Shown here: piece after piece, positions 12,145 through 22,605 of the stretch | Position numbering within the stretch: the stretch's first letter is position 1 | Layout of the letters: each line of letters opens with the position of its first letter | Origin: Misgurnus anguillicaudatus | Taxonomy: Eukaryota > Chordata > Actinopteri > Cypriniformes > Cobitidae | Assembly (NCBI RefSeq): GCF_027580225.2 | Contig: NC_073352.2 | Location: 3,722,501 to 3,786,500, forward strand | DNA length: 64,000 bases | Reading direction: 5' to 3' | Notes under the pieces: generated by a model | The model's input: the letters and a program-made list of their open reading frames with translations, nothing else | Databases searched by the model: none | Told to the model about the DNA's origin: nothing | Translations under genes and position numbers: made by a program

Positions 12145-12640
12145 TAGGAGTTTAATAAGTCACTTTTAAAATAATGTACAATAAGCCGGTGAACACATCC
12201 TGGTTTGGTTTTATGTTGGTTTTGTCTTGACACTGGGGTGGGCATTGGGTTATTTCATTATGAGCCCCATGAATTCAATTGACAGCCCTTTATCTGAACA
12301 CAGATAATAGAGGAGTGCTGTCGGTATTGCTGGCAGTATTACAGGTGAATGTAATTGTTGAAGACTGAGTTTCAGCAATAGTCCTGAACCCAAGAGGGCC
12401 GAGAGTTCCTCATTAGGCAACGCTTTCTTATTTAGGCATCGTAATGCTTCTCGCTCGACAGTCAAGTCTCTTAATATCTGCAGTGTCTTCTCATGCAGTA
12501 ATCCCCTTAATGCATGTTAATGCATCAGGTTTACAACTTAAGTTCTCCTCTGTACTCAGTTCTTTTCGAAAGAGCACGATTGGGTTGGCTTGTGTCCAAA
12601 GAAGCTTCGCCTGCAGCCAGGAGCTGCCAGCGACATACTG
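12145..12640. other. No gene recognised
   Basis: Non-coding flank of the candidate promoter at 12643; no inverted ends noticed. Confidence 0.35.
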
Positions 12641-12642
12641 CA

Positions 12643-12840
12643 GCTATAAAAATGTAAATGCGTGCTGGGCCGGTTTGCTGCTTCAGCGGCTTCACGTGTG
12701 GACATTTAGGAAAAACATCTGTTCTGCGAGAGAAAAGAGAAAGGTTACGGTGGGATATCCTGCGTCTGGATGAATGTGAGAGGAGGATCGTTCACACAAC
12801 TGAAAAACTGGCTCTCAACACTGCGACAGATGGCGCATGA
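12643..12840 (+). promoter_or_regulatory. Weak candidate promoter and 5' leader (CTATAAAAA box)
   Basis: A good TATA match, CTATAAAAA, lies at about 12643-12651. It is followed about 30 bp later by a relatively GC-rich 190 bp segment ending in an ATG (12833) that opens only 20 codons. Neighbouring DNA shows no transposon ends, so this could be a host first exon. No splice donor of good quality follows, and a TATA match of this kind is expected by chance in AT-rich DNA. Confidence 0.2.
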
Positions 12841-13966
12841 TTTAGTGTTACCACAAACTGTAAAATTCATCAATGACACTTCATCAGAATAGTTGTTAAT
12901 TTGCTTGCAGACATTAAACCATTAACACTGCTGACTTGCAGTCATATTATTTTTGATTATCGCAGTCTACAAGCAAGTTCTTTCATGCATATACTGTACT
13001 GTAATAGAGATGGATGCCAGTCAGATTTGGGCAAGGTACAGTAAATGAGGTAAATGACCTAGAAGTCTTGGAACAAATTGATTTTAGTTTTCTGCATTTC
13101 TAAAGTTTATGCAACCTTCAATTAAATCTACTGCCATTGAGCTTAGATGTTTAACATTTAAAAAGTCTTAGTTTGTTTGCTGTAAGTCTAATTACAGTGC
13201 ATTATTGCAGGTTTCTGTCAGATATTTTACTGCTTTTATGTCGGCTGCAATCATTTATTGCATCAAGTCTTCATAAATAAGCATGTCATTCATGCTATAC
13301 GCCATTATAACTTTTTAACATACTGCATTGTGAATGAAAACGTTTTTGTTGTCAGTATCAAAAAAAAGAATCACATACCTACATATTAGCACAACACTGC
13401 TCAGACCCAGAGGTAATGGTAGTTGCTGTAGTTTCTTTTATAAAATCCATTTTGGAATGTCCATGGTGAAATTAGTTAATATACAACCTTGAAATTATGG
13501 AATGTCGTAGCCTTCGTGTTTTCTTTCTGTAGTGCAAGAAATTTTATGTAATGTTATTAGGGTGGAGGAGCACGCTTAGTCAAGCGACCAATTAAAATTC
13601 GACCTTGCCTCACAGACCGTCCTTAACTAAAATATTGCTATTTTAGCTTATTATTCACTCCATTTATTATTCACTCCAGGAAGACAGTACACTAGGCAAA
13701 TGTGGTTTTTAAATAGCACATTTTATCATTAAAATCCCATTCAACGTTAATGGTGATCTGAGGCGGTTGGATAGTGCCGGTGAGGGGGTACTGTGGCCCC
13801 GGCCCTGCTGGTCACTTCATGTGTTTTTTCTGATCTGACAGCTATCTGATTTGTTAAAACTGTTCCATTTACATACAGCCACATAAATGTGTCTTGGGGA
13901 AATGGATATTAATCCCATCTTCTTCTCCCGTATAAATGCAAATACACTATTCATTACAGCATTTAA
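12841..13966. other. No gene recognised
   Basis: AT-rich, non-coding. Around 13740-13805 a GC-richer patch ('gaggcggttggatagtg') resembles no tRNA-derived SINE head that I can confirm. Confidence 0.35.
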
Positions 13967-14475
13967 GGTCCCATTCTTCCTGTGTTTTTAAAGCTTTGAT
14001 TGTGTTTACAGTGTGCAATATAACATTTGTTTATGTTTCACATGTAAAAAAACACAATTTACTTATCTGTATAGCGCTGTTTTCACTGTCCTAAAAACGG
14101 TCTGATGTCATCCTTGTTATATGAATTCCCTCCTTCAGAAATACGTAATGAGTTCTGATTGTGTAGTTTGTTTAGTGTGTTGTGATTCAATAGCAGCTTA
14201 GCAGAGCTGTTTGAGCTTAGCTGGCGACTGACATATTCTTGTGGGCGGAGTTTAGTCAAAAACTCTTATATTGATGTCATTCAACCAGGAAGTAGAAGAC
14301 TGTAGTCCAAACCGACCGTTCCCAGTAGGCTTTGAAAGGTAACTTCTGTTATAGAAAATATATCGCCTGGCAGTGAACTTTGAGCTTTATCATTTTACAG
14401 GTATTATTTATGATCTAACAACAACATTTCACATGAACTAAAGTTTGAAAAATGGCATCAGGAAGAATGTGACCT
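13967..14475 (-). repeat. Dispersed interspersed repeat, copy B
   Basis: Inverted relative to copy A (885-1380); landmarks run in reverse order, including 'aaatacgtaatgagttctg', 'tgggcggagtttagtcaaaa' and 'actttgagctttatcatttt'. No target duplication could be fixed at either copy. Confidence 0.75.
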
Positions 14476-15928
14476 TTAAAAAACTTAAGACAATGTTACG
14501 CAACAAAAAACAGCACTTACTGTTTTATGTAGGGGTAAAGAGCTTCACAAAACGGTTTCTCAAAGTTTTATTTCTTTGATTAATATAATCAAGCTAGTCA
14601 TTGGAGTATTTTATTGGTCCTAGAAAGCTTGTATTCTCACTGTCTTCGCTCCATAAAGCGTGTCGTCTTTGTTTGTTTGTTTGCCTCTTTCCTGGCTAAC
14701 TTGCGAGTGACGTGCTTATGTTTGGGAGGAGTAAAGTGTGGCTTAATCAACCAGATGTATTTACACTTGTCTAGTTTCATCTGAAATGTGTCCCAGACCA
14801 TCTCAAAAACATTTCAGAGGGCATTTACACCTGGTCTTTTGACCTTCAGAGAAAACCATGAAGTGACCAGGTGTAAAAAGGCTCACAGTTTCTTCTGACA
14901 TTCGAATCGATTTGTTCACATTACAGTGTAGCAAAGATATTTTAATGCAATTTTGAACTATAATATGCTGCACTTGTCTCTATCTAACCAGGTTTTGCAT
15001 AAAAAACATGTTGATTTATTGCAGTGCACTAAAAAACTTTAAAACTCAGGATCAGGTAGTTGTTGGTGGTCATATTCTCATATTTTTATCAGTTTCCATT
15101 GTGCCATTGTGCCATGATGCACTGTAAATAAGCCCATGTTAACGGCATGTCAAAATAATTACGTATTAATTACCATCATTACAAGATGACAACCCATGAC
15201 GTTCTGCTCCTATCCGTTCACATCCTCCGACTCTGAATTTTTCGTTTCTATGGCAACACTCATACCGTCAAAATGAATCCATGTGAGATTGTTAAGGGCA
15301 AAATAGGTATTTACAACATTAAATTATATTTATATTATATTGGATTAATTTAAACTGACAAAAGTCTATTATTTGAATTACTGAACATAAATATTATGAT
15401 ATACTCATAATAAGTAAACAAGTACATTGAATGAAAACTAAAATATATAAAAATTAACTTAGAAAACATTTTTGGATTCCAGTTTACACTGTTTGCAAAT
15501 AAAGCGTCGGGCCACAGCGACACATATCTTTTTCTTTGACTGAATAGTAAAGCGTGATCTCAGCTTCAAATTCCTCTTTATATTTCTTCTGACTTCCATT
15601 TTCGTGCACCAGACTTTTAGCAGAGTAAAATATTGTAAGCATTGGCAAATAATAGAGCAAGACAAATATATATGTATGAAACCCATTAAATGAGGCTCTC
15701 ACTGTACAGCATCCAGGAAAGGTGCCAGACTACCAGTACATCACTATACCCTATAACTTCACTTTAACACATCCCTAATGTTTTGAAGTCATTAACAAGT
15801 TCAGAGGATTGATCATTGTAAGTGGTTCTGGGTTGTTGTCCAGGATGGAGAAGCACATTGAAATATTTTTTTAAGAGCACCAATCTCTCTGCATACACAA
15901 AAGCTGCTTCACAATCATTCTAAAAAAG
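14476..15928. other. No gene recognised
   Basis: AT-rich non-coding DNA. Two overlapping minus-strand frames at 15459-15702 show no motif. Confidence 0.35.
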
Positions 15929-16131
15929 TATGGGTTATTTTTGACCCATAATGGGTAAATATTGGACAGAACACATGCTAGGTTAAAAACGACCCAATGT
16001 TGGGTTGTTGTTATGCTACCATGGGGTATAATAACCCAGCAGTTGGGTAAAAATAACCCAGCATTGGGCCAATTTTAACCCAGCGGTCTGTTCTGTCCAA
16101 TATTTACCTATTATGAGCTAAAATAACCATA
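15929..16131. mobile_element. Palindromic MITE (TATGGGTTATTT ends)
   Basis: The left end TATGGGTTATTTTTGACC and the right end (reverse complement TATGGTTATTTTAGCTC) are inverted, and the pairing continues through 'taaatattggacagaaca'. Inside are repeated TGGGTTA/TAACCCA words. Non-coding, 203 bp. Confidence 0.7.
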
Positions 16132-16256
16132 TTTAGAGTGATGGCATAGAAGAACCATTTTTGGCTGAATGGTTCCATAAAGAACCTTTAACATCTGAAG
16201 AACCTTGAAGAACCAAAAATAGTTTTCCGTATGGCATCACTGTGAACCTTTTAAGC
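16132..16256. mobile_element. MITE fragment with repeated GAAGAACC words
   Basis: It starts GTGATGGCATAGAAGAACC and ends GGCATCACTGTGAACC, so the ends are imperfect inverted repeats around ATGGCATCAC. Interior words 'gaagaacc' and 'aaagaacc' recur. I recognise it as a common fish MITE; limits are approximate. Confidence 0.55.
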
Positions 16257-17058
16257 AATATGTAGGGTACAGGTGCTGGTATTTTTACTGGATTGAATTC
16301 CAATAACAGTCCTTTGAGAAAAACTGATAGAAAACTTGTCTTTAACCTACAGTAGCTGCAGAAATTAGATGCAAAATACATTAATTGCTGAAAGAAAAAT
16401 GAATCTGAGCATTTTCTAATTTCTTTTAGGCATGGTAATAGATTATGGGTTAGAATACAGGGAAGGCATCAAAACATTTTGTTTTCTTGGGCATGTCAAA
16501 TGTAGGCATGTCAAGAAATACTACGCTAACGGACCTATCATACCCCGGCTCGATGCCTATCTGTGTGACGCAAGTGTTTTTCACTATTCAAATATTGCAT
16601 TTATTTTTAAAATGTATAATAATAGTGCTAAAATGACTCTCCACACATTTGCAAATTCTTCATCTTTTGTTTATTATAAATAAAGTATTTTTATTTAAAT
16701 TATTGTTACGTAAGCAATAAGGTCTGAGAGGCTGTGCTGTATCATGAATAAGTAACGGCTGAAGGGTGTGTTACTTATTCACGATAAGCACTTGCCTCAA
16801 GTACCTTATTGCTTTTATAAAATGGTTACCACACAATATTAAAGTAAAAAATAGTTATTACTGCAACTTTCATGAAGTTAAATCAATAAAAGCATTCCTT
16901 CCGCTAGAAAAAAGTAGTCCCTGACCGTGAACAATAACGTTTCAATGTGTAATATCATGCATGAAAGCTCAAATTGGAATTAACATTATGACATGCATTA
17001 TACTTTACCAGCTTATTTTACATATTACTCCAGAATAGTAATAACTTTTAAAAAGAAA
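16257..17058. other. No gene; old repeat sequence at the right
   Basis: About 16690-16840 contains an imperfect palindrome ('aataagtaac' near 16746 and 'gttacttattcacga' near 16768; 'gcaataaggt' near 16715 and 'accttattgc' near 16802), indicating another small inverted-repeat element. Confidence 0.4.
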
Positions 17059-17285
17059 CAAATCTTGGTAACACTTTACAATAAGGTTCATTAGTTAACA
17101 TTAGTTAACTACATTAGTTAACATGAAATAATAATGAACTTCACTAATACAGCATTTATTAATCTTTCTTAATATTAATTTCAACAATTACTTATACTTT
17201 TAAAAAATCTTGTTAAGGTTAGTTAATGCACCGTGAACTAACATGAACAAACAATTAAAAGCTTTATTTCTATTAACCTGTTAAC

Positions 17286-18295
17286 TAGGGGTGGCACGGT
17301 TCACAAAACCCTCGGTTCGGTTCGCATCACGGTTCTATGGTCACGGTTCTCGGTTCAGTACGGTTCTTGTTGTTATTTTTTTAACACTCCAGAAATGTAT
17401 TATCTTATTAATGTATTAATTATCCAAAATTTAGGATACAGTAGTAAAAAAAGTTATATCATGACTTCCCTGAGGAAAGCCAGGCGAGATTTTGACACAG
17501 CGAGAGGGACATTGATGATTTCAACATGCTTTTCATTTATTTGGTAAAAAAGAGAATGTGTATTGCCATCTACATGAACTTGCATTTATCAAAATGCCAA
17601 CTTCAGTGTTGCTTTAAGATTCATCACTGAGAGGATGCTTAAATACTGCAGAGAGAATATGTGAACGAGAGAGAAACATAACGTTTATACCTGTTATATT
17701 TAAATCTGTCTCTTTTGTCCACTTTTGACCATTTCTGTCCTGATTACTTTTAAGGGGCAGTAAGTTTGAAATAAGATCGCGCGACTTTCACACGCTAGCA
17801 AAATGAAACTACGCGGAAATCAGCCGCTTTCGTTTTATCAACGAAAGGCTAAAAATAGCGCTGAATACGAAAAGACGTAAAACAGTGTTCATTACCTTAG
17901 ATTAGATAAATGGTTGGAGAGAAGGCTGTTGCGTGTGGCTGTATCTATTGTTTTATTTCCGCTGTCATCATAGGTAACATGAAATAAAAAAAATTTCCAC
18001 ACACCAAACTTATACGACGCTGGCGCATCCTCCAACTGCGGGCAGACTTCTTTTTCTCTCCCTCTTGCCATTTCTACACGTGACATGACCGGCAGCACTC
18101 ACTCTCCACACCAGTCACCTCTTCTTTCGCGCTATTCACGAAAGGGGAACACGCTATCTGAGGTCACATACAGGGCACGAGGCTACATACATTGCGCATG
18201 CCATGAACCGTTGAATCGTACGACACACACGTGCTCCGAACCGAGACAAGCGAACCGAACGGTTCGGATTTTTTTCATGAACCGTGCCACCCCTA
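17286..18295. mobile_element. Nested hAT-type element with exact CTGTTAAC duplication
   Basis: 1010 bp with ends TAGGGGTGGCACGGTTCA and mirror TGAACCGTGCCACCCCTA. CTGTTAAC occurs at 17278-17285 and 18296-18303. Subterminal CGGTTCGGTTCG-type words face CGAACCGAACGGTTCGG at the other end. No open frame resembles a hAT transposase, so it is non-autonomous. Confidence 0.92.
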
Positions 18296-18303
18296 CTGTT
18301 AAC

Positions 18304-19989
18304 CCTCGTTACATTTTCTGAACCCCCCCACAAAAACTGTCATAGCCAAACTAATATAGATACAGTTTATGAAGTCTTTGCACTAAAAGCATAAGTTTGG
18401 TCTCATTTGAAAGCAGACACTTGGAAGTTTATTAAGAGGTGAAAATTAGTTACTGTCATAATGAAAACAGTTGTTATAGAGAGCTTAAATTATACTTTTT
18501 TATAAACTCCACCAAACGTATGAAATATTGTTATGAAAATCTAAATGAAACTGGCCTTGGAGCAATCTAGAAATGCTCTGCAGTTAAAGCCACAGGTCTG
18601 ACCATGTTCTGTTTTAAATCTGAAGATGATACCTCTAAAACTCTGTATTTTATGAAATGTTTTTTAGACCCATGTCATGTAAATTTATTTAGAGAAAACA
18701 GCAAAAATGCTAAGCTAATGTTTGTTTATTTATATCTCACAACATCCTTTAAGTTTATTGTCCTATTGCTCCGTGTTTTAAACAGACTCATTAAATAAGC
18801 ATCCGGATGAGTCATTAACAACTTTTAATCCGGGATATGGCTGTCTAAATGTTTATTTTATTATTATTAATAATAATTGCTCATACATTCTATTTAGTGT
18901 TTTATTTCCTCCTTTTGTCTCAATTCACCTTCTTTTTATTAAATTCCTTTCTTACAAAAAGAAACTTACCTTAAAGAAGCTTTACCAGTCAAAATTATTC
19001 CTAGAAACACATATCTCATATCTCCAGACAGCAGATGTTTACGGAACAGCTAGTACGTTAGCTTAGCATACCATCAAAACACTACAAATAAAAGTATTTA
19101 TAATAAAACTCACATTATAACATCAAAAGTCGAGTGCTTAAACAATCATGCGTGATCTGATGTGGCTTTGGATCATAAAATAAGACCGAAAATAAACAAT
19201 TTTATGCTATTTATGCTGTTAGCTTTGCTCGATTAGCATAGCATTATAATATACAGTACTGTTATGAAAATACCAGACATAGCGTTAAAAATACAGACAA
19301 ACCATATATAATCTTAATCGTGTTTATTGTCTCCATGGTTTTAAAACATCAAAACATCTTTATTTGCATGTTATTATAAAAACAGCGATCGATCGTTGCA
19401 CGTCACTGATCAAGTTCACGTCTGACAGCTGAGCTGAGCTCTGACGTCTTGCTTTATGAAAGTTTTCATATTGAGAGTATCAGACTTTAGCGCCCTCCGG
19501 CTTCACGTATGAATGAAACAAACTGAGTGTGAATGACTGCAGACTCCAGCTTGCTCATATCGCCATGTTTGGAATAAAAATGGGTGAAATATTACCCCCC
19601 ATGGAGAAATTTGAAGTAAACATATAAAATTGAAGTAATATTTCTCCAAATATGCATACTTTGAATTAAAAGCCCCGATAGATGTTGTTTTATCGAGTGC
19701 TTTCATGACGATCACGGAGGAGTATTTTTATCAATGAGTGCGGCTGAGGGTTATATTTCAAATTAAAGGTATGTACCGTTTTTTATTTTCATAACGCCTG
19801 ACAAAAATGAAGAAATTACTGTTACTAGGATTCTCAGATTAAAATAAAGGTCAAAAACTAAATCTTAAATCAAAACACTTTTTAATGATGTATAGTTGTT
19901 TAATGTAAGTACATTTAAACTAACATTAATTTAAATTATGTAAATAAATAGCTCTTCAGTACATCCACGCCCTCGCGCAGGCTATCAGG
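18304..19989. other. Further inserted DNA inside the outer hAT element; class unresolved
   Basis: This is not part of the short outer element, whose two arms resume at about 19990. It therefore represents at least one more insertion, itself hit by the element at 17286-18295. I could not define its ends or any coding frame. Confidence 0.35.
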
Positions 19990-20110
19990 TAACATTAACA
20001 AAGATGAATAAATACTGTAACAAATGTATTGCTCATGGTTTGTTCATGTTAGTTAACACATTAACTAATGTTAACTAATGAACCTTATTGTAAAGTGTTA
20101 CCCAAATCTT

Positions 20111-20423
20111 TAACTAAACAAATAACTATTTCAATAAATAAAACAACAATCAATCTTAAACTGGTGGTCTTCTTCCTCTGCTTACAGTTTTTCCGCTTTC
20201 AAACAAACTCCGCCATCTAAATAGGGAATCGGCATGTCGCGGGTGCAGCTGGCTTTTAAAGGGGATGAGAGATGAGACTCTCATTGGTTTATTGCACGTT
20301 ATGCCCAAAGCACACCCATTACTCATTACGAGAATAGGAACAACCCTTTTAGACTGTGCACCGGGCACATAAACCATTTTTCTCATGGTTAAACTAGCAA
20401 AAGTGGATTCGGACACGCCCTTA
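20111..20423. repeat. Old DNA-repeat sequence, left part
   Basis: Together with 20682-20760 this resembles one dispersed fish repeat split by the MITE at 20424. It has no coding frame with motifs. Confidence 0.35.
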
Positions 20424-20678
20424 CTGTGGGTTTACACCAGATGCGAGTACAAAGTCATTGCAAAGACGCGATCAGACGCGTCCTCGCGTGAGGGATGCGA
20501 TATGGGCGGCACATTTGCCGTGAAAACACGCACTATTCGCTTCCAAGGTGTCTTTGCCCAAGTTGAAAATATTCAACTCGAGGGAAAAATTCGCATGACA
20601 TGAAGTTAAATCCCACGAGTAATCTAGAGCGAGCAACGCGATGCGATTGCATGCTTCGCGTTTGGTGTAAACCCACAG
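20424..20678. mobile_element. MITE with TTA target duplication (Harbinger-like)
   Basis: 255 bp with ends CTGTGGGTTTACACCA mirrored as TGGTGTAAACCCACAG, a 16-bp perfect inverted repeat. TTA lies directly outside both ends (20421-20423 and 20679-20681). A 3-bp TTA duplication is typical of PIF/Harbinger insertions. CpG-rich, non-coding interior. Confidence 0.8.
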
Positions 20679-20681
20679 TTA

Positions 20682-21333
20682 ATGCACTTGCGCCATTCTT
20701 TTAAGACCATGCACTTACATTGTTAAAATAGGGCCCTAAATGTGATTAAGGGTTATACAAATAAACTTCCCTAGTCCCATTTAACAGATTAAACAAAGTT
20801 TATACCAGCCTTTCCAAAGTCCATTGGCCGGTCTACTGGGAGCCAATTCTGTTTACACTATTATTAATGGAAGCAACACATAGGCCTACGGTAAATATTT
20901 ATTTATTAGATGTATATTAGGAAATGATTTACTTGACACATGCAAGCGGGAGAAATTAATGTAGATAATATCAGTCTTGTCTACATCACCAATTCCAGGA
21001 AGTAAACTGTTGCCTATGAATCGGTGCTCTTTAATGGTTTACATAACAGATGTGATAGTAGTGCATGGGTGTCTTTATGTTTGAATGCATGTACAGGGTC
21101 AATCTGGATGTCTTGCATTTGGTTATCAATATAATAATATCTAGTGTTAATGGAATATACATTAAGAAAATATTATTTCTAACTTAAACCATACCCCATC
21201 TATGGGTGAACTTGCTCCTTAAGCACCATATACCTGTGAATTTAGATCATTCATTCTGTTTTTACATATTTCTATTAAGTTTCTGCTACCATTTATACTG
21301 TGATTAACTGTGATCTGGGATGAGGTCTCGTGA
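20682..21333. other. No gene recognised
   Basis: Non-coding interval up to the miniature LTR element. Confidence 0.35.
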
Positions 21334-21338
21334 GATCA

Positions 21339-21632
21339 TGTCATGACATGGAAGTGAAGTGAGGACGCAAACGCAGAGTTCGAAAATAAATAACATTTAA
21401 TGATAAAACTGGAACAAAAACACGAGGAGTAACACAGCGAACACAGGAACATCCAAGACAGGGAACAGACAGGGTAGCAATGACAATCTTCCGGCGACAA
21501 GTGTGACACAGATAGCAGTATAAATACACAAAGACTAATGACACACAGGTGGAATGAATGGTGATAATTAACAATTGTCCAGGTGATGACAATATGGAAC
21601 AGACACAAAACATGACACGGATCACCGTGACA
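21339..21632 (-). repeat. 3' LTR of the miniature element
   Basis: Direct repeat of 21986-22278 with scattered substitutions. On the minus strand it shows a TATTTATACTGC TATA-like box and an ATTAAA signal. Confidence 0.85.
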
Positions 21633-21985
21633 TTACCCCTCCCTCAAGGAGTGGGTACCAGACACTCATTACAAAAAACAAAGTCTGGTAGGGTGGGTCC
21701 AGTGGAGGGATGGAGGGCTTGGAGACCCTGACGAAACCGGCAGCCCGCCGGGACGAAGCCAATGGGCGGTGAGCCGGCCGAACCGAGCGACTCTCATGAG
21801 GACCGAGGCAGACGAATTACCCCCTTCTGGGAATCGCCGGGAATCCGATGTCCCCGGAAGTCGCGTCCCACCATCTCGGGAAACGGGCTCCCTCATGGTG
21901 GCGACCACCCCGGGGAAATGATCGGCGTGGTGTCCGTTCCGGGCCCCAGTCGAGCACAGCGGTGGACCTCCGAGGAACCAGAGTC

Positions 21986-22278
21986 GACGACACGGAAGTG
22001 AAGTGAGGACGCAAACGCAGAGTTCGAAAATAAATAACATTTAATGATAAAACAGGATCAAAAACACGAGGAGTAACACAGCGAACACAGGATCATCCAA
22101 GACAGGGAACAGACAGGGTAGCAATGACAATCTTCCGGCGACAAGTGTGACAGAGATCGCTGTCGACATACACCCAGACTCATGACACACAGGTGGAATG
22201 TATGAGGTGATAATTAACAATTGTCCAGGTGATAACAATATGGAACAGACACAAAACATGACACGGATCACCGTGACA
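21986..22278 (-). repeat. 5' LTR of the miniature element
   Basis: Second copy of the LTR. Differences from the first (for example 'agatagcag' against 'agatcgctg') indicate that the insertion is not brand new. Confidence 0.8.
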
Positions 22279-22345
22279 GATCAATGCAAAATACTTATAA
22301 GCAGCATAAGTGTTTACACAAAACATTTTGTAAATATATAGCATA

Positions 22346-22530
22346 CACAGCAAAATCATGAGAGTTGAGTTTTTGGAGTTACTTTTGAGTGTTGAAAATC
22401 AGAGTTGTTCTAACACTCTCCATGTAAGACCTAACACTGTAGGAGTTGACATAATAAAAGTGTTGGTGTTGTTTTTGGTAGTTAGTGTTGTTTATTTAAA
22501 ATCAACACTGACACTGTCTGTGCCCAACCT
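22346..22530. repeat. Left subterminal repeat array of the CACTA-like element
   Basis: Recurring hexamers in both orientations: AGAGTTGAG, GAGTGTTGA, AGAGTTGTT, CTAACACTCT, CTAACACTGT, AAGTGTTGG, TAGTGTTG and TCAACACTGACACTG. In known CACTA elements such motifs bind the accessory protein. Confidence 0.65.
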
Positions 22531-22559
22531 TTTAACCACGCCCATTTTACAATCAGTTT

Positions 22560-22605
22560 TTCAGCCCGCGCAGCCGCCATTTTGTCCACCGTTCAGAGCA
22601 GCACG
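22560..22605 (+). other. Candidate non-coding first exon of the CACTA-like element
   Basis: A CpG- and GC-rich patch containing GCCGCCATTTTG precedes a good splice donor, CACG|GTAAGAT, at 22606. It sits where the promoter and leader of the element would be expected. A second donor, CAG|GTAAGT, occurs at 23478 after another CpG-rich patch (about 23430-23477). Confidence 0.4.

Larger units (their letters stand above)
17067..20102. mobile_element. hAT-type element with exact 8-bp target duplication, interrupted by insertions
   Basis: Ends are GGTAACACTTTACAATAAGG and its mirror CCTTATTGTAAAGTGTTACC. CAAATCTT sits directly outside both ends (17059-17066 and 20103-20110), an exact 8-bp duplication diagnostic of hAT-type transposition. 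The native arms are short (about 17067-17277 and 19990-20102), so the ancestral element was probably a MITE of a few hundred bp, and most of the 3 kb is later insertion. No transposase is encoded. Confidence 0.88.
21339..22278 (-). mobile_element. Miniature LTR retrotransposon (TRIM-like) with GATCA duplication
   Basis: Two direct repeats of about 294 bp (21339-21632 and about 21986-22278) flank about 353 bp. The whole starts TGTC, ends GACA and is bordered by GATCA on both sides (21334-21338, 22279-22283). Reading on the minus strand, a polypurine tract GAGGGAGGGG sits beside the 3' LTR (about 21635-21650). A TGGTTCC sequence follows the 5' LTR and could be a primer-binding site. No gag or pol is encoded, so it must have moved in trans. 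The open frames listed in both strands through this interval are incidental. Confidence 0.85.

Noticed and set aside
12444..12840. Frames of 109 and 60 codons near the candidate promoter
   Set aside because: No domain, overlapping frames and no splice context; reported only as a weak promoter candidate.
13740..13810. Possible tRNA-derived SINE head
   Set aside because: No convincing A or B box pair of the internal polymerase III promoter could be read.
21336..22271. Several 76-123 codon frames on the minus strand
   Set aside because: They fall in the two LTRs of the miniature retrotransposon and repeat because the LTRs repeat.
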